A stretch of 64,000 nt of DNA. Source: Volvox africanus (lineage: Eukaryota; Chlorophyta; Chlorophyceae; Chlamydomonadales; Volvocaceae). Under the pieces are notes generated by a model, which did not search any database, was not told where the DNA came from, and saw nothing but the letters and a program-made list of their open reading frames with translations. The stretch spans positions 310,001 to 374,000 of the forward strand of contig BSDZ01000119.1 of assembly GCA_030268105.1 (NCBI GenBank), written 5' to 3'. Of the stretch, positions 12,438-24,178 are shown in pieces. Positions within the stretch are counted from its first letter, which is position 1. Each line of letters begins with the position of its first letter. The position numbers and the translations under genes were made by a program.

Positions 12438-15400
12438 TTAACCTGGCTGACCCGAATCACGCACCTGGGAATACTCCCCCGAGCCCGCAAAGGTGGTCTT
12501 AATAAAAATATACGACGACCTTTCCACCGCAGCGCTGAACTCAGCGACACAGACAGACGATGTGTCTAGTGCGCTCGAGCTAAGCTGCGCCGGTGCTCGC
12601 GCTGCCTCCGCCAGCTCCACTAATGAATCCCGGCCGCCGGAAACAGTGGCTGCGTTGGCCCCTCCGGTATCAGCGGCGTCGGCCAGTCCTGCAATTGTGC
12701 ACCGTCCGCTGTCCTGCGATAAACCCAGACATCGCCCGTATATTAAAATTTGTGATGACGCCATCTTGACTTTCGCCGTATCCAAGAGCTGCCCGACCGC
12801 CGTGGCTGCTGCCCCTACTGGAAGTGGCCCTATCTCCCCTACCCGGTGTTGTGCACCAGAGCTGCGATCGTGATCATGACCACGACTCGACCACGCAACG
12901 TGACACCGCATGCTGCTATTGTAATTGATGCCACCGCTGGTCCCACCGCCGCCATTGCGCACGTCGCCACTGGCGTCCAGGCATCCTAGACTGATACTTC
13001 CGGCAGCGCTATGGCTGTACGACCCCGTATTTCCAGCGCCTGAGCTGCCGCCGCCACCCGCGCCGCCGGCAGCGCCGTCTCCACCACGGTTACGATCGCG
13101 GCGTGGCGCAGCGGCAGGCTCGGGGTGCTCAGACACATGACGCAGCAGCCTCTGCAGCGCTAGGACTATGCGGGAGAAGGGCGGCCGTGCCGCGGGGTCG
13201 CGCTGGCAGCAGGTTTCCGCCAGCCGCCGCAGCAGGCGATAAGTGTCGTCCGGCCAATCCAAGGTGAGTGTACCCTGCACGATGCCTAGCAGCAGCTGAA
13301 CAGCGCGCAGCTTGCCGTGCGATGCGTATGGCGATTTGCCGCAGCACATGTAGTACAGCAGCATGCCGTACGACCACACGTCGCTCTTCTTCGAAGGGCC
13401 CCGGTCGGGCACCTCTGCGGAATATGGCGGGTCGAGGACCAGTGCGTATGTGTGTGTGTGTACATGTGCGCGTTTGACTACTCGCCGGGTAACCTCAGAA
13501 GGCTGCGGACGGTATAAATCCAAGGCATGAAGAGCAGCTTCCCTGATGCTATTTGCTGGCATGATAAGCCCGCCCCGTCAAGCAGCTCGGCGCACCACCC
13601 TTGCAGACGTCGACTCCCGACTACCCAGGCATATAAAACCCTAAACCCCAAAACTATAAGTCCAGGACCGGCCTCGCGCGCGCAGTATCGTCCTCGTGTC
13701 AGCTGGTTTCCCACCTGGTGCCATGTACGGTAGAGAGCCCCAGCGCCGCTCCGAAGCCGAGGCCGCCAGCTCCGAACCCAGCAGCTGGTTGCCGTCCTGC
13801 TGCGTCGAACCTTCCAGTTCCCCGGCTGCACTTGGCTGCAGTGGGGCACAGGGGCATTGGTTGGACCTGGAAGAATGTCGTGCCGAGCCGCGGCGGTCAT
13901 TAAGGGTTAGACACATCGGCGACAGAGGCGAGAGGGCGGCATGAGTCCTAGGATGTAAGACGAAAAGCAAAGGGTTCAGGGATAGGCATCTTGATCGTCG
14001 GTGCAACTCAAACAGCGCGCACGGTGAATACATTAAGAGTTAATGCGCTAGCATGGATTGTAGGAAAACGACGAACCTGAGCCCAAGGAATCCACGAGCC
14101 GCTGGGTGGGCTGGTGGGCGGGAAGGGTGGTGGATCGCGATGTGGAAAGCTTTCAAGGAGCCCCCATGCCGTCATGATAACAGGAAACGGCCGACTGCCA
14201 TCAAATGTGCAAACCAACTCCAATGTCACGCACCCCCACGAGAGAGCCCACCTGGTGCGCCGCAAGCCCGAAGTCCGCAACCTGCACCATCATCGTTTGT
14301 TCGATATTAACGATTGTTACGTCAGTTGGGCCAACACGGCCGTAGGAAAGCCTGCTGACTGCTGATGCGCGCCGTAAACCTGATGACAATGGTGGCCCCG
14401 GACTATGGGTGACAGGCAAGTGCATGGTGCTGCACCGCAGGAGATGCGGATAGATCCTGAAAGGCAAACGACCTGATAGCCGGCTCCAGTCAAAGCAAGG
14501 GAACAAATCGTGTTCTCCAGGTTCCTCAGGCACCAGCCAGCGCATCGCCCTCTCAGCGCGCAGGCTGTACACACGTGGCGCAAGGAGCGGCTAAGCTAGT
14601 GGTAACAAATTTCCGAGGCATGGGAAATGCATGAACCACGGCGAGCTGTCATGGGATCATCTCCCCCTCCAGTGCAGCGAACTGCACTGGAGCGGGGCTG
14701 GTCTGAGCGCCCTAAGCCTACATACCTTGGCTGCGAAGCCCCTTAGATCCTGCTCCCACGGTCGGCAGGTGCCACTGCGGGGCGCGACTGTGGCTATGGA
14801 CTGTAGCAGGACATTGCTGAGATCCCAGAGAGGAGTGAGCAAGGACAGGTGGGAGCAACACGTCAGTTATTACGATGCGCAGGGCACTGCGCTCTAAAGA
14901 GGGGATGGTCAAGCGCAGGTCCAGCCGCCCACAACTCAAACCATAGCTCGACCTCCCATTTCTTCTCGAACGTGGCTTACTAGCTCGGTTCCATTCCCTA
15001 CCTGGGTTTCAGGTCCCCGTGCACGATGTCCAACGAGTGTAGGTGACACATGCCCTGTGCAACCTCCAGCGCTGTCCGCAACAACGCCAGCAGACCGTTG
15101 GATCGTTCCGCTGAACGGACGGCACTGAAGGGCTGCCGCTGCATCAATTGCTGTAGCGTTCCCTGATCGCACATCTGCAAGGAGAAGGGGAAGGGGAAGA
15201 AGAAGGGGAAGGCAGGCCCCAAATCAGCGGCAGGTCTGGCAATGTTAAGATGTCAGGGCAAGACAGCTCAGCCTAGATGCAATTGGAGAGGCTCTGGGAA
15301 ACAATTGCTCCTGAGTGGTGCCGCAGAGGCAGTGAATACGGGCAACGTGTCAACGCTTTGGCAATAGAGTTAACGGCAGAACAGACGAATTGCGCCGCAA

Positions 15401-18125
15401 CTTGATGTTTAAACACCACAGCAAGGTCCATCCTAATTTGGGCTCCGTAGTTGACACCGTCAGGCCTCAGCACGAGCTGATGAATGCCCAACAACGCACC
15501 TCCATGATCACCAAGGTGCAATGAAGCCCCGGCCGCGCGCCCGTCGCCGTCAGCACCTCCCACAGCTCGCCAGATGGCATAAACTGCTCGTCCAGAATGG
15601 CAGATCCCATGAGGTCCGAAAGCGTCAAAGTTGTACGGCTGGATGCCCGTGGCGCTGCCACGCTCGCCGCACTAGCACCGGCACCTCCTACTCCCATATT
15701 TACCAGCGACAAGCTGCGCTTTTCAAATGCAAAGCCGCCACCGCTGCTGCGCTCATGACGACTGCTATTTTCCCCTCCAACGCCCACAGAGCCATCCGGC
15801 AGCGGCCGTGGAGCTGTGTTGCCAGATCGTGCGCACTGACCCAGGGACGCATCATCTGTGGAGCCGTAAAACAAAGCGGCAGAAGCCGTCGAGCCGGCGG
15901 TGGCGACGCCGCCGAAACGCCTGGTGGCGTTGATTGCATGTGCCGGGGACGGCCCGCTCTGCGCCAATCCCATGACCATGCCAAGCTGCTCCTGCGTTTG
16001 CTCCGGTCTCTGTTTCTCCTGTTGACTTAAGACAGTGCACTTGCGCCCAGGCGCCGATCCACTGATTCCTGCCGCGACCGAGGTTACATGCGAGAACTTT
16101 GAGAGCCCGCTTCCGCCACTATCGCTAACTTCACGCAAGTCCAATCCTGTACAAGGCGGACTCACGTAAGGGCCCTGCTGATAGCGCCCTATCAAGCCAG
16201 CGGACTGTGGGGTCGCGTCATAGCTGGCACTGACAGCACTATCGGTGAACCGCAAGCCATCCGGGTTTAGTCTGCAGTCTGCAGTGGCGCTGGAAAATTT
16301 AAGGCTTTGCGTTTGGCGGTCATGGTCATCTTTCGATTCGACCCAGAGATTTACGGACCGCTGCTCCCCATATTGCTGACACGGGTGCTGCTGCCGTTCT
16401 CCGCCTTCCCCCTTTTGACACGTATGCTGTTGGTGCTGTGCCTGCTGGTGCTGCGATGACAGCGAAATCCCATGGTGGTGGCGATGGTGATGCTGAAGAT
16501 GATGATCTCCTTTCCCTATGTTCCCTGGAGTTTGCAATCGTTGCTGTGATTCAGCTTGCCGTTGTATCGGGTCGCCCATGGAACGATGCTGCTGGCGAAG
16601 TGCATCCGCTTGGCCTAAAGTCGGCCGGATCTCCCCGATTACTTCGCCGTGCTGGTGCTGGTCCTGAGACAGCGACATTGATTCTGCAGGTCGGGACGAG
16701 GACAAGGTCAAGGCACCTTGTGTACGCTGCGACGGCTGCGCAGATGGCGCAAAGCACGATCCCCCAGTTGCCGTCGAGCCCTCCGCCACGTCCGTGTCCG
16801 TACCATCACCGCCAACGCTGTCCAATCGTGCAACAGATTGTCCCGACACCGCTGACATCACTGAAGTCGACAAGTCCTGGACTGAGCCGTTTGCGTTAAC
16901 TCGCCCTATCTGGTGCGTCTGGCATTGCTCCTGATCCTTTTGCGGCTGCGCCTGCAGTCTTACGGCCTGGTTGTGCAATTCTGGCACCAGGTGCTGTCTG
17001 TGTTCACTGCTCTGCGCTTGCGTGATGGCGTATGGCTGCGCATGCTGCTGGGGGCCCAGGGCCACGGACCGCGGTGTCATGTCCTCTTTCGTTATGTATC
17101 CCGAGAAGGCCGCGAAGCATTGCACCATGTGCGGGTGCGATGCTACACGGCTTAGCAATGCCTCCCGTACGCTATCACGCACCTCATCCGGCGTTGAGCT
17201 GACGAGGATCTTGACGGCGACAGGGCTGCCACGCCAGAGCCCTGCGTACACGCGGCCGCAGGAGCCACTGCCAATCCAGGAAAGCTGGGTAAGTTCACCA
17301 TGGAGCGGCAGCAGGCTCCTGAGTTGGGTGAAGGTTGCCGCGGCTGCGGCCACGGCTGCAGCGGCCGTGGCGCTGGAGCTCAGAACATCCTGTGACATGT
17401 TAGAGCCCATGAAGAGGATGTGTAACATCTCGACAAACGTTTTGAAGACAGGGTCCGAAATGTGGGTTTATAATTCTATGGATAGGTTAAGAGGCGGTGA
17501 GATAGGCTTTGGAGGCAAGGGCTCGTGCCATGGCTGTGTCGCAGGAGAGAGCTTGAATGTTGGTTTTGGGCTGGGGCGATGATGATCAAACCCTAAATTT
17601 TACCCTGGAAAATGATATTGGAACTAGGTACGAAAGGAAAACTATGAAGGAGTTATTCGTGGGTAAGGGAAAATATGTGGGGCTATGCATGCGATTATGA
17701 GAGCAGCCTTACGGCCTCCAAACTGTGCTGCATACCTGCTGGGATAGCAGGCGCTCTCCGGGAATAGAAGGCATATCCAGAGACCCGAACGGGGAAGGAG
17801 GTTCACCAGCAGACTGTAGCACGCGGTCAGTAGTGGAAGGTAGCGAGGTCGACTGTTGCAGCAGGCTGGACTGGCGCAACGAGGGCACCGGTCGCAGTGA
17901 AGTCGACTGCCGTAGCACCTCGCTCGGACTTGCCGACCGATCGTAGAGTTCTGCAGATTCTGTTGGTCCTGCATTGCCTAGGCTTGCGTTCGGTCGTGTC
18001 ATAGAGCCCGTTTGCGGACGCTCGGTCGTGTCATCGTTGATGCCCTCGCTCTGGGCACCTAATCCACGCGAAGGTTCGGTTTCCCTGACGCGCCAGGGCC
18101 AGCAAATGCAAGGCAATGGAAACAT
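12438..18125 (-). CDS. TKL-type protein kinase with large insertion in the kinase domain, 5' end open
   Basis: A cytoplasmic-type Ser/Thr (tyrosine-kinase-like) protein kinase. Exons on the minus strand: 18125 or earlier to 17736, 17389-15500, 15174-15002, 14816-14726, 14281-14252, 13835-13715, 13414-12438. Phases agree at every join. Motifs: glycine loop IGSGSCGRVYAG, VAVK lysine, helix C around VREALL, then about 500 residues rich in Gln, His, Ser and Gly. The domain then resumes with hinge LVIME, catalytic loop HGDLKPSN (Gly replacing the usual Arg of HRD), ADFGLA, GSLPYMAPE, DVWSYGMLLYYM and a C-lobe ending near LQRLLRH. A Gly/Ser-rich tail follows. The 30-nt exon 14281-14252 encodes only the DFG segment; its upstream neighbour supplies FAAK. 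Upstream coding (17736-18125) is Ser/Pro-rich; no transmembrane segment is visible and the true start is not fixed. The acceptor at 13836 was chosen because it alone fits the phase; 13714 also depends on the APE Glu being split across the intron. Confidence 0.85.
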
Positions 18126-18840
18126 CTGGCAAAGCAGCTGTTAAAGCAACTCCAAGTTGTCCCCATGCTCATCACATGGTTTGCACTGGCCAAGGTAACG
18201 AATATGTCTGTAAGCCATGCACAATCAACAACAGTCAATAGAACCGCGTGGACTCCGCACGTCTTTAGAGTTCCCGCCGCTTTACGAACTGCTACTGATT
18301 CCAATCAAGCCAATATATTCCGTACGTCTAACTATAGCCGACAACATGGAAATGCTAAATAAATGGAGAAATGTTGGGGGCTGTTGGCCACGTTCAAGGT
18401 GTCCAACACGAACTGGGGCCGCAAGAACTGTGTCTGGACTTGCCGTATACATAGTTCATCCATGACAAACGGCAATGACATTTCCTGACATCGCCCGACA
18501 TTGCCGTCGTCATCTAAAGTCCAATACTTTTTGCACAGTTCATTGCGTTAGGGAAGAGGGTATTCGTTACGGAGCTTGGTAAACGTTTGCGAATCTCAGC
18601 GCCTAAAAAGATATTCGGATAAAGAAATTGTGTAGCGATTCTTTACATCCCGACCAGAGGTTCAACTAGCTGTAGCTGCACCTGCAGCTAGTTAAATTAT
18701 GAAGTTGGTACGGACGGTGGAATAGAGGGGCACAATAGAGGGGCCCTGACTAAGGCTTTCTCGATACACAAATTCCTGTTTCTAAGGCCAAGTGTCCTCG
18801 CATAGCACGTAATTCAAGTCCCTCTTCGCTGCTCATACAC
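18126..18840. other. No assignable gene between kinase and gag relic
   Basis: The region probably holds the 5' part of the kinase gene (further exons or promoter). A short inverted repeat around 18665-18695 (AACTAGCTG .. CAGCTAGTT) is present. No motif supports the open frames 18059-18304 (minus) or 18217-18465 (plus). Confidence 0.3.
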
Positions 18841-19591
18841 TTATCTGCACGATAAGTGCCAAGTGCCGATGTGCTCACACAACAAGCCAAACACGTCAGG
18901 ATGAGATTGATACGCGGGTGTCATTTCATTTGGGTGCATGCGATACGAGCCCAGGGCTAACTTATGGCGTGCCTCAACATTATGTGACTGAACTTCTGGG
19001 GCAAAGCGTCCAAGCAAAGCAACAGTCAACTCATCGAACGTGAAGGTTTCCCTAGCAGTGGTCCATTAATCATACCATGTCTTCACCATACCCTCGAGGG
19101 TATTCCCGACGAATAAGCACTTCACTGCATCACAATCACCACCACAGACCAGCTCCAGGTACATCACAAAGACATGCATGAGTTGCATCAGCAGTGCTAC
19201 ATTCAACATTCTTCTGTCTCATATTGTGCGAGATATGCAATTTTGGTACAGGGACAGAAAGTTTTATCACCTCATCACCGTCATTGTGACCTTGGCGCAG
19301 AGATGATGGCAGGACCCCTTGTTCCTCATGTCGAGCAGTACTGACTGTGGCTACCGTGAGTGGAACAATCGGATGGGCAGGTGTCTGCAGAATTGGCAGC
19401 ACAGCGGGGTCTTGGACACCATGAGTGACATTCGAGTCTGGGCCCCTATACGACATTCTAGGAACAGTGAGCAAGTCGGCTTGAGTATCCCTGGCTGCCA
19501 ATCCCATATCATCATTCCCAGATACCATGGGTGGACGATGATTGTTGTATCCCTCTTCACTGCTCATGCACATCTCAACATTAAGTGCCAA
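18841..19591 (-). pseudogene. Decayed retrotransposon gag
   Basis: Two minus-strand frames (19591-19136, then 19130-18841) read as successive parts of a Gag protein, joined by a frameshift near 19136 and interrupted by an in-frame stop near 19065. The second part has the layout of the retrotransposon Gag capsid domain: DAVKCLFVGNTLEGMVKTWY, then TFDELTVALLGRF, then VEARHKLALGSYRM. Its 3' part (FGLLCEHIGTWHL) recurs in mutated form at 19560-19640, 25370-25440 and 25735-25800. This ties the gag to the surrounding tandem repeat. No pol was found beside it. Confidence 0.5.
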
Positions 19592-20041
19592 GTGCTGATG
19601 CGCTCACACAACAAGCCAAACATATCTGGATGATATTAAGGGGCAGCGGAAGACTACAGGAGTGAAAAGGTTACAACTTACGGTCCAGTGTGTCGGAACC
19701 AATTCCAAGTGATCATCATCCAACCAGCCATTAAAACTCAGGCTTGGCTCGGGCCAAATGTAGTATAGTTTAGCTCAAGATGATAATATTGATTATTGTC
19801 AGATTAGAGCTCGCAAAAAGCATACGTTATTCGGCCTTCCTTGCACATCTTATACTCTCGATATCAGTGCATGGTATACATATCACACCAGATCCCCAAT
19901 ACGCAATTGTGATAAACCCTAGCAACATATCACCGATGTTGGCATGCAATATATCATCGCTATCAAGCCTTCCCAGGATTTATGCAATATGAATGGCAGA
20001 ATATCAATTTTCAGTTGTGTAGCTTAACCACCATGGTTGTA

Positions 20042-20893
20042 CTACAAGTCGAGGTAGTGCTCCCGCAACGCGGAGGATCCTGCGGCCCAGCCGCCGAAGG
20101 CTTCGATAATATCCAGGGGCACCCCCGCCGCGCGAGCGGCGGAAGCACCGCCGCGACGCAGACTGTACAGGGTATGCACGGGCCGTAGCCGCTCCAAACC
20201 GCACTGCGACAAAACACGACCAAACCAACGCTCCGCCCCTTGCGTTGTCTGGCGCACCGGCCAGACACGCGACGTATCCCGCGCAAATAACTGGGAAAGG
20301 GCCACCCGTAGGTGCGGCAGATTGCCCAATGGAAACTGCAATACCGGGGCCAACTCAGGCGCGACTAAGCGGCCTTTCCAGAGCAGGGGCTTGTACTGGA
20401 AAGTCGACTCGCCATCAACAACAGACACACGCGCCCAAACGACGGACAGTAGGGAGTCCGGCCGGAGAAACAGACAAAAACGAAGTACGACAAACAGGAG
20501 AGGGATAAACAGGTCAGACGCGACTGGCACCGACGGGAGCCGCTCATATAAGGACCACGCGTCTATGGCACTGAAGGCGAGGACCAGGGCGGAGGACGGG
20601 GTTAGCGAGACCTGTAGTCGCTCCCAACCCCTGCGAAACGCCGACAAAAGTACGTTGTCTCCGTCACACGGCTTTGGAAAGCCTAATAAATCATGCACCG
20701 TGTTAACTGTGCTAAAATAAGGTTGCGCGGTGCGCGCCTGGACAGTCCCCCGGGCAGCCAGGAATTGCGCCCATAACAACCCAGTGTAACGGGGGGCAGG
20801 CAAGAACTCCATACCCTCCCCGATACAAAAACGCACGAACGCTGAAAAATGAGAGGCATAAGACTGCCAAGTCTTGGTACCGATACGCGCCAT
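20042..20893 (-). CDS. Tyrosine recombinase of the DIRS-type element
   Basis: This 283-residue recombinase would insert the circular cDNA of the element. The N-terminal part, starting MARIGTKTWQSY, has the core-binding look (F..FC...G). Catalytic motifs: Arg in FLRPDSLL, then YSLRRGGASAARAAGV, then GGWAAGSSALREHYLDL with the nucleophilic Tyr near the C-terminus. DIRS recombinases usually have HSxRRGGA at the second motif; here the His position is Tyr, with another His four residues earlier. The ATG at 20893 was chosen because it begins the recombinase homology, but the frame upstream (to 21069) may encode more N-terminal sequence after a frame change. The stop codon lies exactly at the element/flank junction. 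Confidence 0.8.
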   Translation of the reverse strand: MARIGTKTWQSYASHFSAFVRFCIGEGMEFLPAPRYTGLLWAQFLAARGTVQARTAQPYFSTVNTVHDLLGFPKPCDGDNVLLSAFRRGWERLQVSLTPSSALVLAFSAIDAWSLYERLPSVPVASDLFIPLLFVVLRFCLFLRPDSLLSVVWARVSVVDGESTFQYKPLLWKGRLVAPELAPVLQFPLGNLPHLRVALSQLFARDTSRVWPVRQTTQGAERWFGRVLSQCGLERLRPVHTLYSLRRGGASAARAAGVPLDIIEAFGGWAAGSSALREHYLDL

Positions 20894-21069
20894 GATGACT
20901 GTGGCGATCTACTCCAGGCGCGAGGAGTGATCCCGACCAGGAGCCGCCGCTTGCAGATGTTCGACTAGTAACCCGGTGACCAACGGGGGGGCAGTCGCCA
21001 AACGCGTGTCCAACACATAGCGGGGCACGGGGGTAGCAGCTCCGCGAGCGCCACGTGTGAGCGCCCAAT

Positions 21070-23068
21070 CTACCATTGCACTCGTACTGCCACCACCTGC
21101 CACTGAGGGGGGGGTAGGTAGCGGCTCGACCCGCCCTCGCCCGGAGCGAACAGCTCCGTATTGGAAGGCAGGAAGACCAGATCCACCGGTAGCTCCATCA
21201 GCAGCTGCCACCATGGTTGTGCCGTCCAATAGGGCACCACCAACGTGACGCACGCTTGCTCCTCCCGGACCTTCTGCACCACGGCCAACAAGAAGTCCGT
21301 GTCCAAGGGCGGGCAGCCGTAAGCCTTGGACCCACCCCAGGGCTGCAGCAAGGCGTTGACCCCGGCCGAGCCAGGGCAGTGAAAAAGCGAAAAGAAGCGC
21401 GGCACACGCGTGTTGAGGTGCGTGGCGAACAGATCCACATCGAACGGACCAAACCGGCGCTCTAGCAAACGAAAATAACGGGGGTGGAGTCGGTAGTCAC
21501 CCCGATCAACCCAACGGGAGGCCACATCCGCCTCGTTAGCTGCACTATCGACACGCTCGACTTGCAAGATGATGCTGTGCTTCTGAAGAAAATCCCACAA
21601 ACACTGGAGCTCAGCATGCATAGCGGGCGACCGAGAAGAAAGGCGGCCTATAACGGCCTGCGTACACATGTTATCCTCCCGAATCAAAACGACTCGCTGC
21701 TGCACGTAAGGCAAAAAGGACTCCAATGCATAACGTACGGCACGCAGCTCCTTCCAATTGATGTGCGCAGGCACCTCAGCACACGACCAGTAACCGCGCG
21801 CCGTGCGACCATGCAGCACGGCGCCCCACGAGTGACGGGATGCATCCACAGACAGCTCAACAACCGCGGGGCCTAAGTGAATGGCCGCAGAACAGTGTCG
21901 GGTAGGCACCGCCGTCCACCAATCAAGATCCCGCATAGAACCCCGAGACAGGCGCACCCTGCCAGACCAGCCCACCGGCTGCTTGAGGTCATCATAGAAG
22001 TTGCGCAGGAAAAGGGGGGCGGGGGTGAGGGCCAGCTTCACACTCTGAGCGAAACCACACAACTTAGCCAGCTCTCGCTTCTGAACCAGGCGGCGATTCT
22101 TCTTGGCTGTAATGCGCAGTCCAATCGCCAGCCGGTGCAACTTGGCCAACTTCTCCTGGGGCACCTCGAACAAACCATCCGCCGTATTAACAGTGATACC
22201 TAAATGGTAAACGGACTGAGACGGCGTCCACTGGCACTTCGTGGGATGGCAAGATAGGCCCAAGAATTCAATGCTCTCCTTGATCCACTGGGCGCCAACA
22301 CGGGCTTGTTGCTCGGAAGCAAAAACAAACAGGAAATCATCAAGGTACGGTACGGACACGCACACCCAACCGGGCGGGCCGACCACACCACGCCGGGGGA
22401 TAAAACTGGTGTGGGGGAAGGGGGGGTTTCAGGTGAGGACGCCCACCACCAACCGAGGCCAGGGGATCACGCCAGAAACACACGACGTTGCGCATGATCT
22501 TGGAAAACCAATAAGGGCTGTTGAGCCAGCCCATTGGTAGTGCGTTCACCTGGTATAACACACCGCAGAAACGAAAAACAAAGAAACGACGGTCGGCCTC
22601 ACGGATGGGAATGTGGTAGAAGGCATCCGCCAGATCCACCTTAACCATCCATGAGCCCTGAATACCCATCCGTCGCAGCGTACGGAGGGACTCATAACGA
22701 CACTTGTATGCCTTCTGCGCAATATTCATGTGCTTCAGGTTGACAACCAACCGCCACGACCCACTACCCGGTTTGGGCACACAGAATGCGTTCACCACAT
22801 GCTGGACTGCCTGAGGGGCCTCCACCCGGAATATAGCGCCAAGCGCAATCAACCGGGGCTCCTCTTGTTCTAACCACCATTGGCGCTGCTCAATGGTGAC
22901 CGGGAAACTGGGTAGATCGAACGCAGGTGGCGGACGGTCCCCCAAGAACTCCACCGGGACACCATGCTTCAACACATGTAACGTGCGTGTATCCGCACCA
23001 ATAGCTTTCCATGCAGCCAACCTAGCAGTGACCCGCGCATGCAGGGGTGTAGCGGAATGCAAGGGCAT
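21070..23068 (-). CDS. Reverse transcriptase-RNase H of the DIRS-type element (one frameshift)
   Basis: Two overlapping frames together encode RT and RNase H. The first (23068-22340) carries VNAFCVPKPGSGSWRLVVNL, KVDLADAFYHIPI and YQVNALPMGWLNSP. The second (22386-21070; open upstream to about 22430) carries the catalytic PYLDDFLF, LGITVNT, RNase H with LSVDASRHSWG, INWKELRAV, EDNMCTQAV and ADVASR, then the FGPFDVDLFATHLN region typical of DIRS and Ngaro elements. The shift of frame must fall between a TGA near 22435 and about 22390. That stretch contains a run of seven C (minus strand), so a one-base insertion in a homopolymer is the simplest explanation. Confidence 0.85.
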
Positions 23069-23071
23069 GAT

Positions 23072-24016
23072 CTAATGGCCCTGCCCCGACCCCGTCTGGG
23101 CCAAGGCACCAGCAGCCACGACGGCGCGCGCAGGCTGAAAAACACGACCACCGACGCCACGTCCACGACCCCGGCGGCTAAGGCCACCGCGCCCACGGAA
23201 CTGTCCACTATTGCTGCTCCGATGAACCTCCTGCTCAGCTAAAGACCTAAGGGTCACCTTTGCTCTAGCCTTCGCGTACTCTGCATCGAACTCCCGAGTA
23301 ACGTCATCCAGCAACGGACGTTCCGACTGGGCGAAGTAGCGCTGATGGAGTGCGACGAGACCATCGCGGCCCCTACGGCTAAATTCCGTCAGGCAATTCA
23401 TCCGGGCCGAAATGATGTTATGCATCCAGGCAACATCATAAAGCAGGGTGTCACAAGTGCATGATAGCGCAACCAACCAATCCTGTCGAAGGTTGCAGTG
23501 GCCTATAATGCGCCGAATAATGGATAATCCGGAACGAACTAACTCGACCACGCTAAGTAGAGTGAGCAGAATGCTCATCTCGTAAACGAGCGATCCGGCG
23601 CGATCCGGATGACCCCTCTGCGCCTGCTCCAGTTGCTGCCATTCCGGGATCCCACGGTAGTTGTGTAATACCAGGTTGTCAGCAGACATGGTCCCCGGTA
23701 AATTGTGAAGGAGAAAGTCGGGAAACGGGAACCGGGCGCCGCTGGGCGACCGTTGCACTTGTGGCGATGCGTAATCCTCTAGCAATGCGCGCAGGTCAAA
23801 CTCAGGGCCAGACGTCGCACCTTGACTGTTGAGTCGGGCATTGACACTGGCTAAGTCCTGCTGCATTTGTGACAGCATGCCGACGATGTCTGGTCCCCCC
23901 GGCGCGCCTTGAGTCGGTATCTGCCTGGGCATCGAGCCCGGATGCACTGCTCCGAGAGGCGTGTTACCGCCGCTCATTAGTCCAGAATGCTGAGAGAAGT
24001 ATTGTTCGGGCGTCAT
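23072..24016 (-). CDS. Gag of the DIRS-type element
   Basis: A protein of 314 residues from the first ATG (24016); the open frame extends to 24100 without another ATG. It has an N-terminal Gln/Pro/Gly-rich part, a central helical region and a C-terminal Arg/Gly-rich tail (SRRGRGRGVGGRV) suited to nucleic acid binding. No CCHC knuckle is seen, as is usual for DIRS Gag. It ends with TAG at 23074-23072; one codon later, in the same frame, lies the ATG of the RT frame. Confidence 0.7.
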   Translation of the reverse strand: MTPEQYFSQHSGLMSGGNTPLGAVHPGSMPRQIPTQGAPGGPDIVGMLSQMQQDLASVNARLNSQGATSGPEFDLRALLEDYASPQVQRSPSGARFPFPDFLLHNLPGTMSADNLVLHNYRGIPEWQQLEQAQRGHPDRAGSLVYEMSILLTLLSVVELVRSGLSIIRRIIGHCNLRQDWLVALSCTCDTLLYDVAWMHNIISARMNCLTEFSRRGRDGLVALHQRYFAQSERPLLDDVTREFDAEYAKARAKVTLRSLAEQEVHRSSNSGQFRGRGGLSRRGRGRGVGGRVFQPARAVVAAGALAQTGSGQGH

Positions 24017-24178
24017 GGCAGTTACTTCGCAAGCATAACCGCCGACCACACGAAGATGAGCAGACTGGATGCCAAATTTGCCACCGATGATGGCAACCAA
24101 ATATTATGTCCCACAGCGGGTACTGAACTCGAAGAGTCTTGCTGAAGAGCCGAAGGCACAGCGGTTACTAACAGAAAG

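Noticed and set aside
15521..17582. Plus-strand frames of 169, 153 and 203 codons
   Set aside because: Antisense of the kinase insertion exon; no motif, and the minus strand carries clear kinase motifs in correct order.
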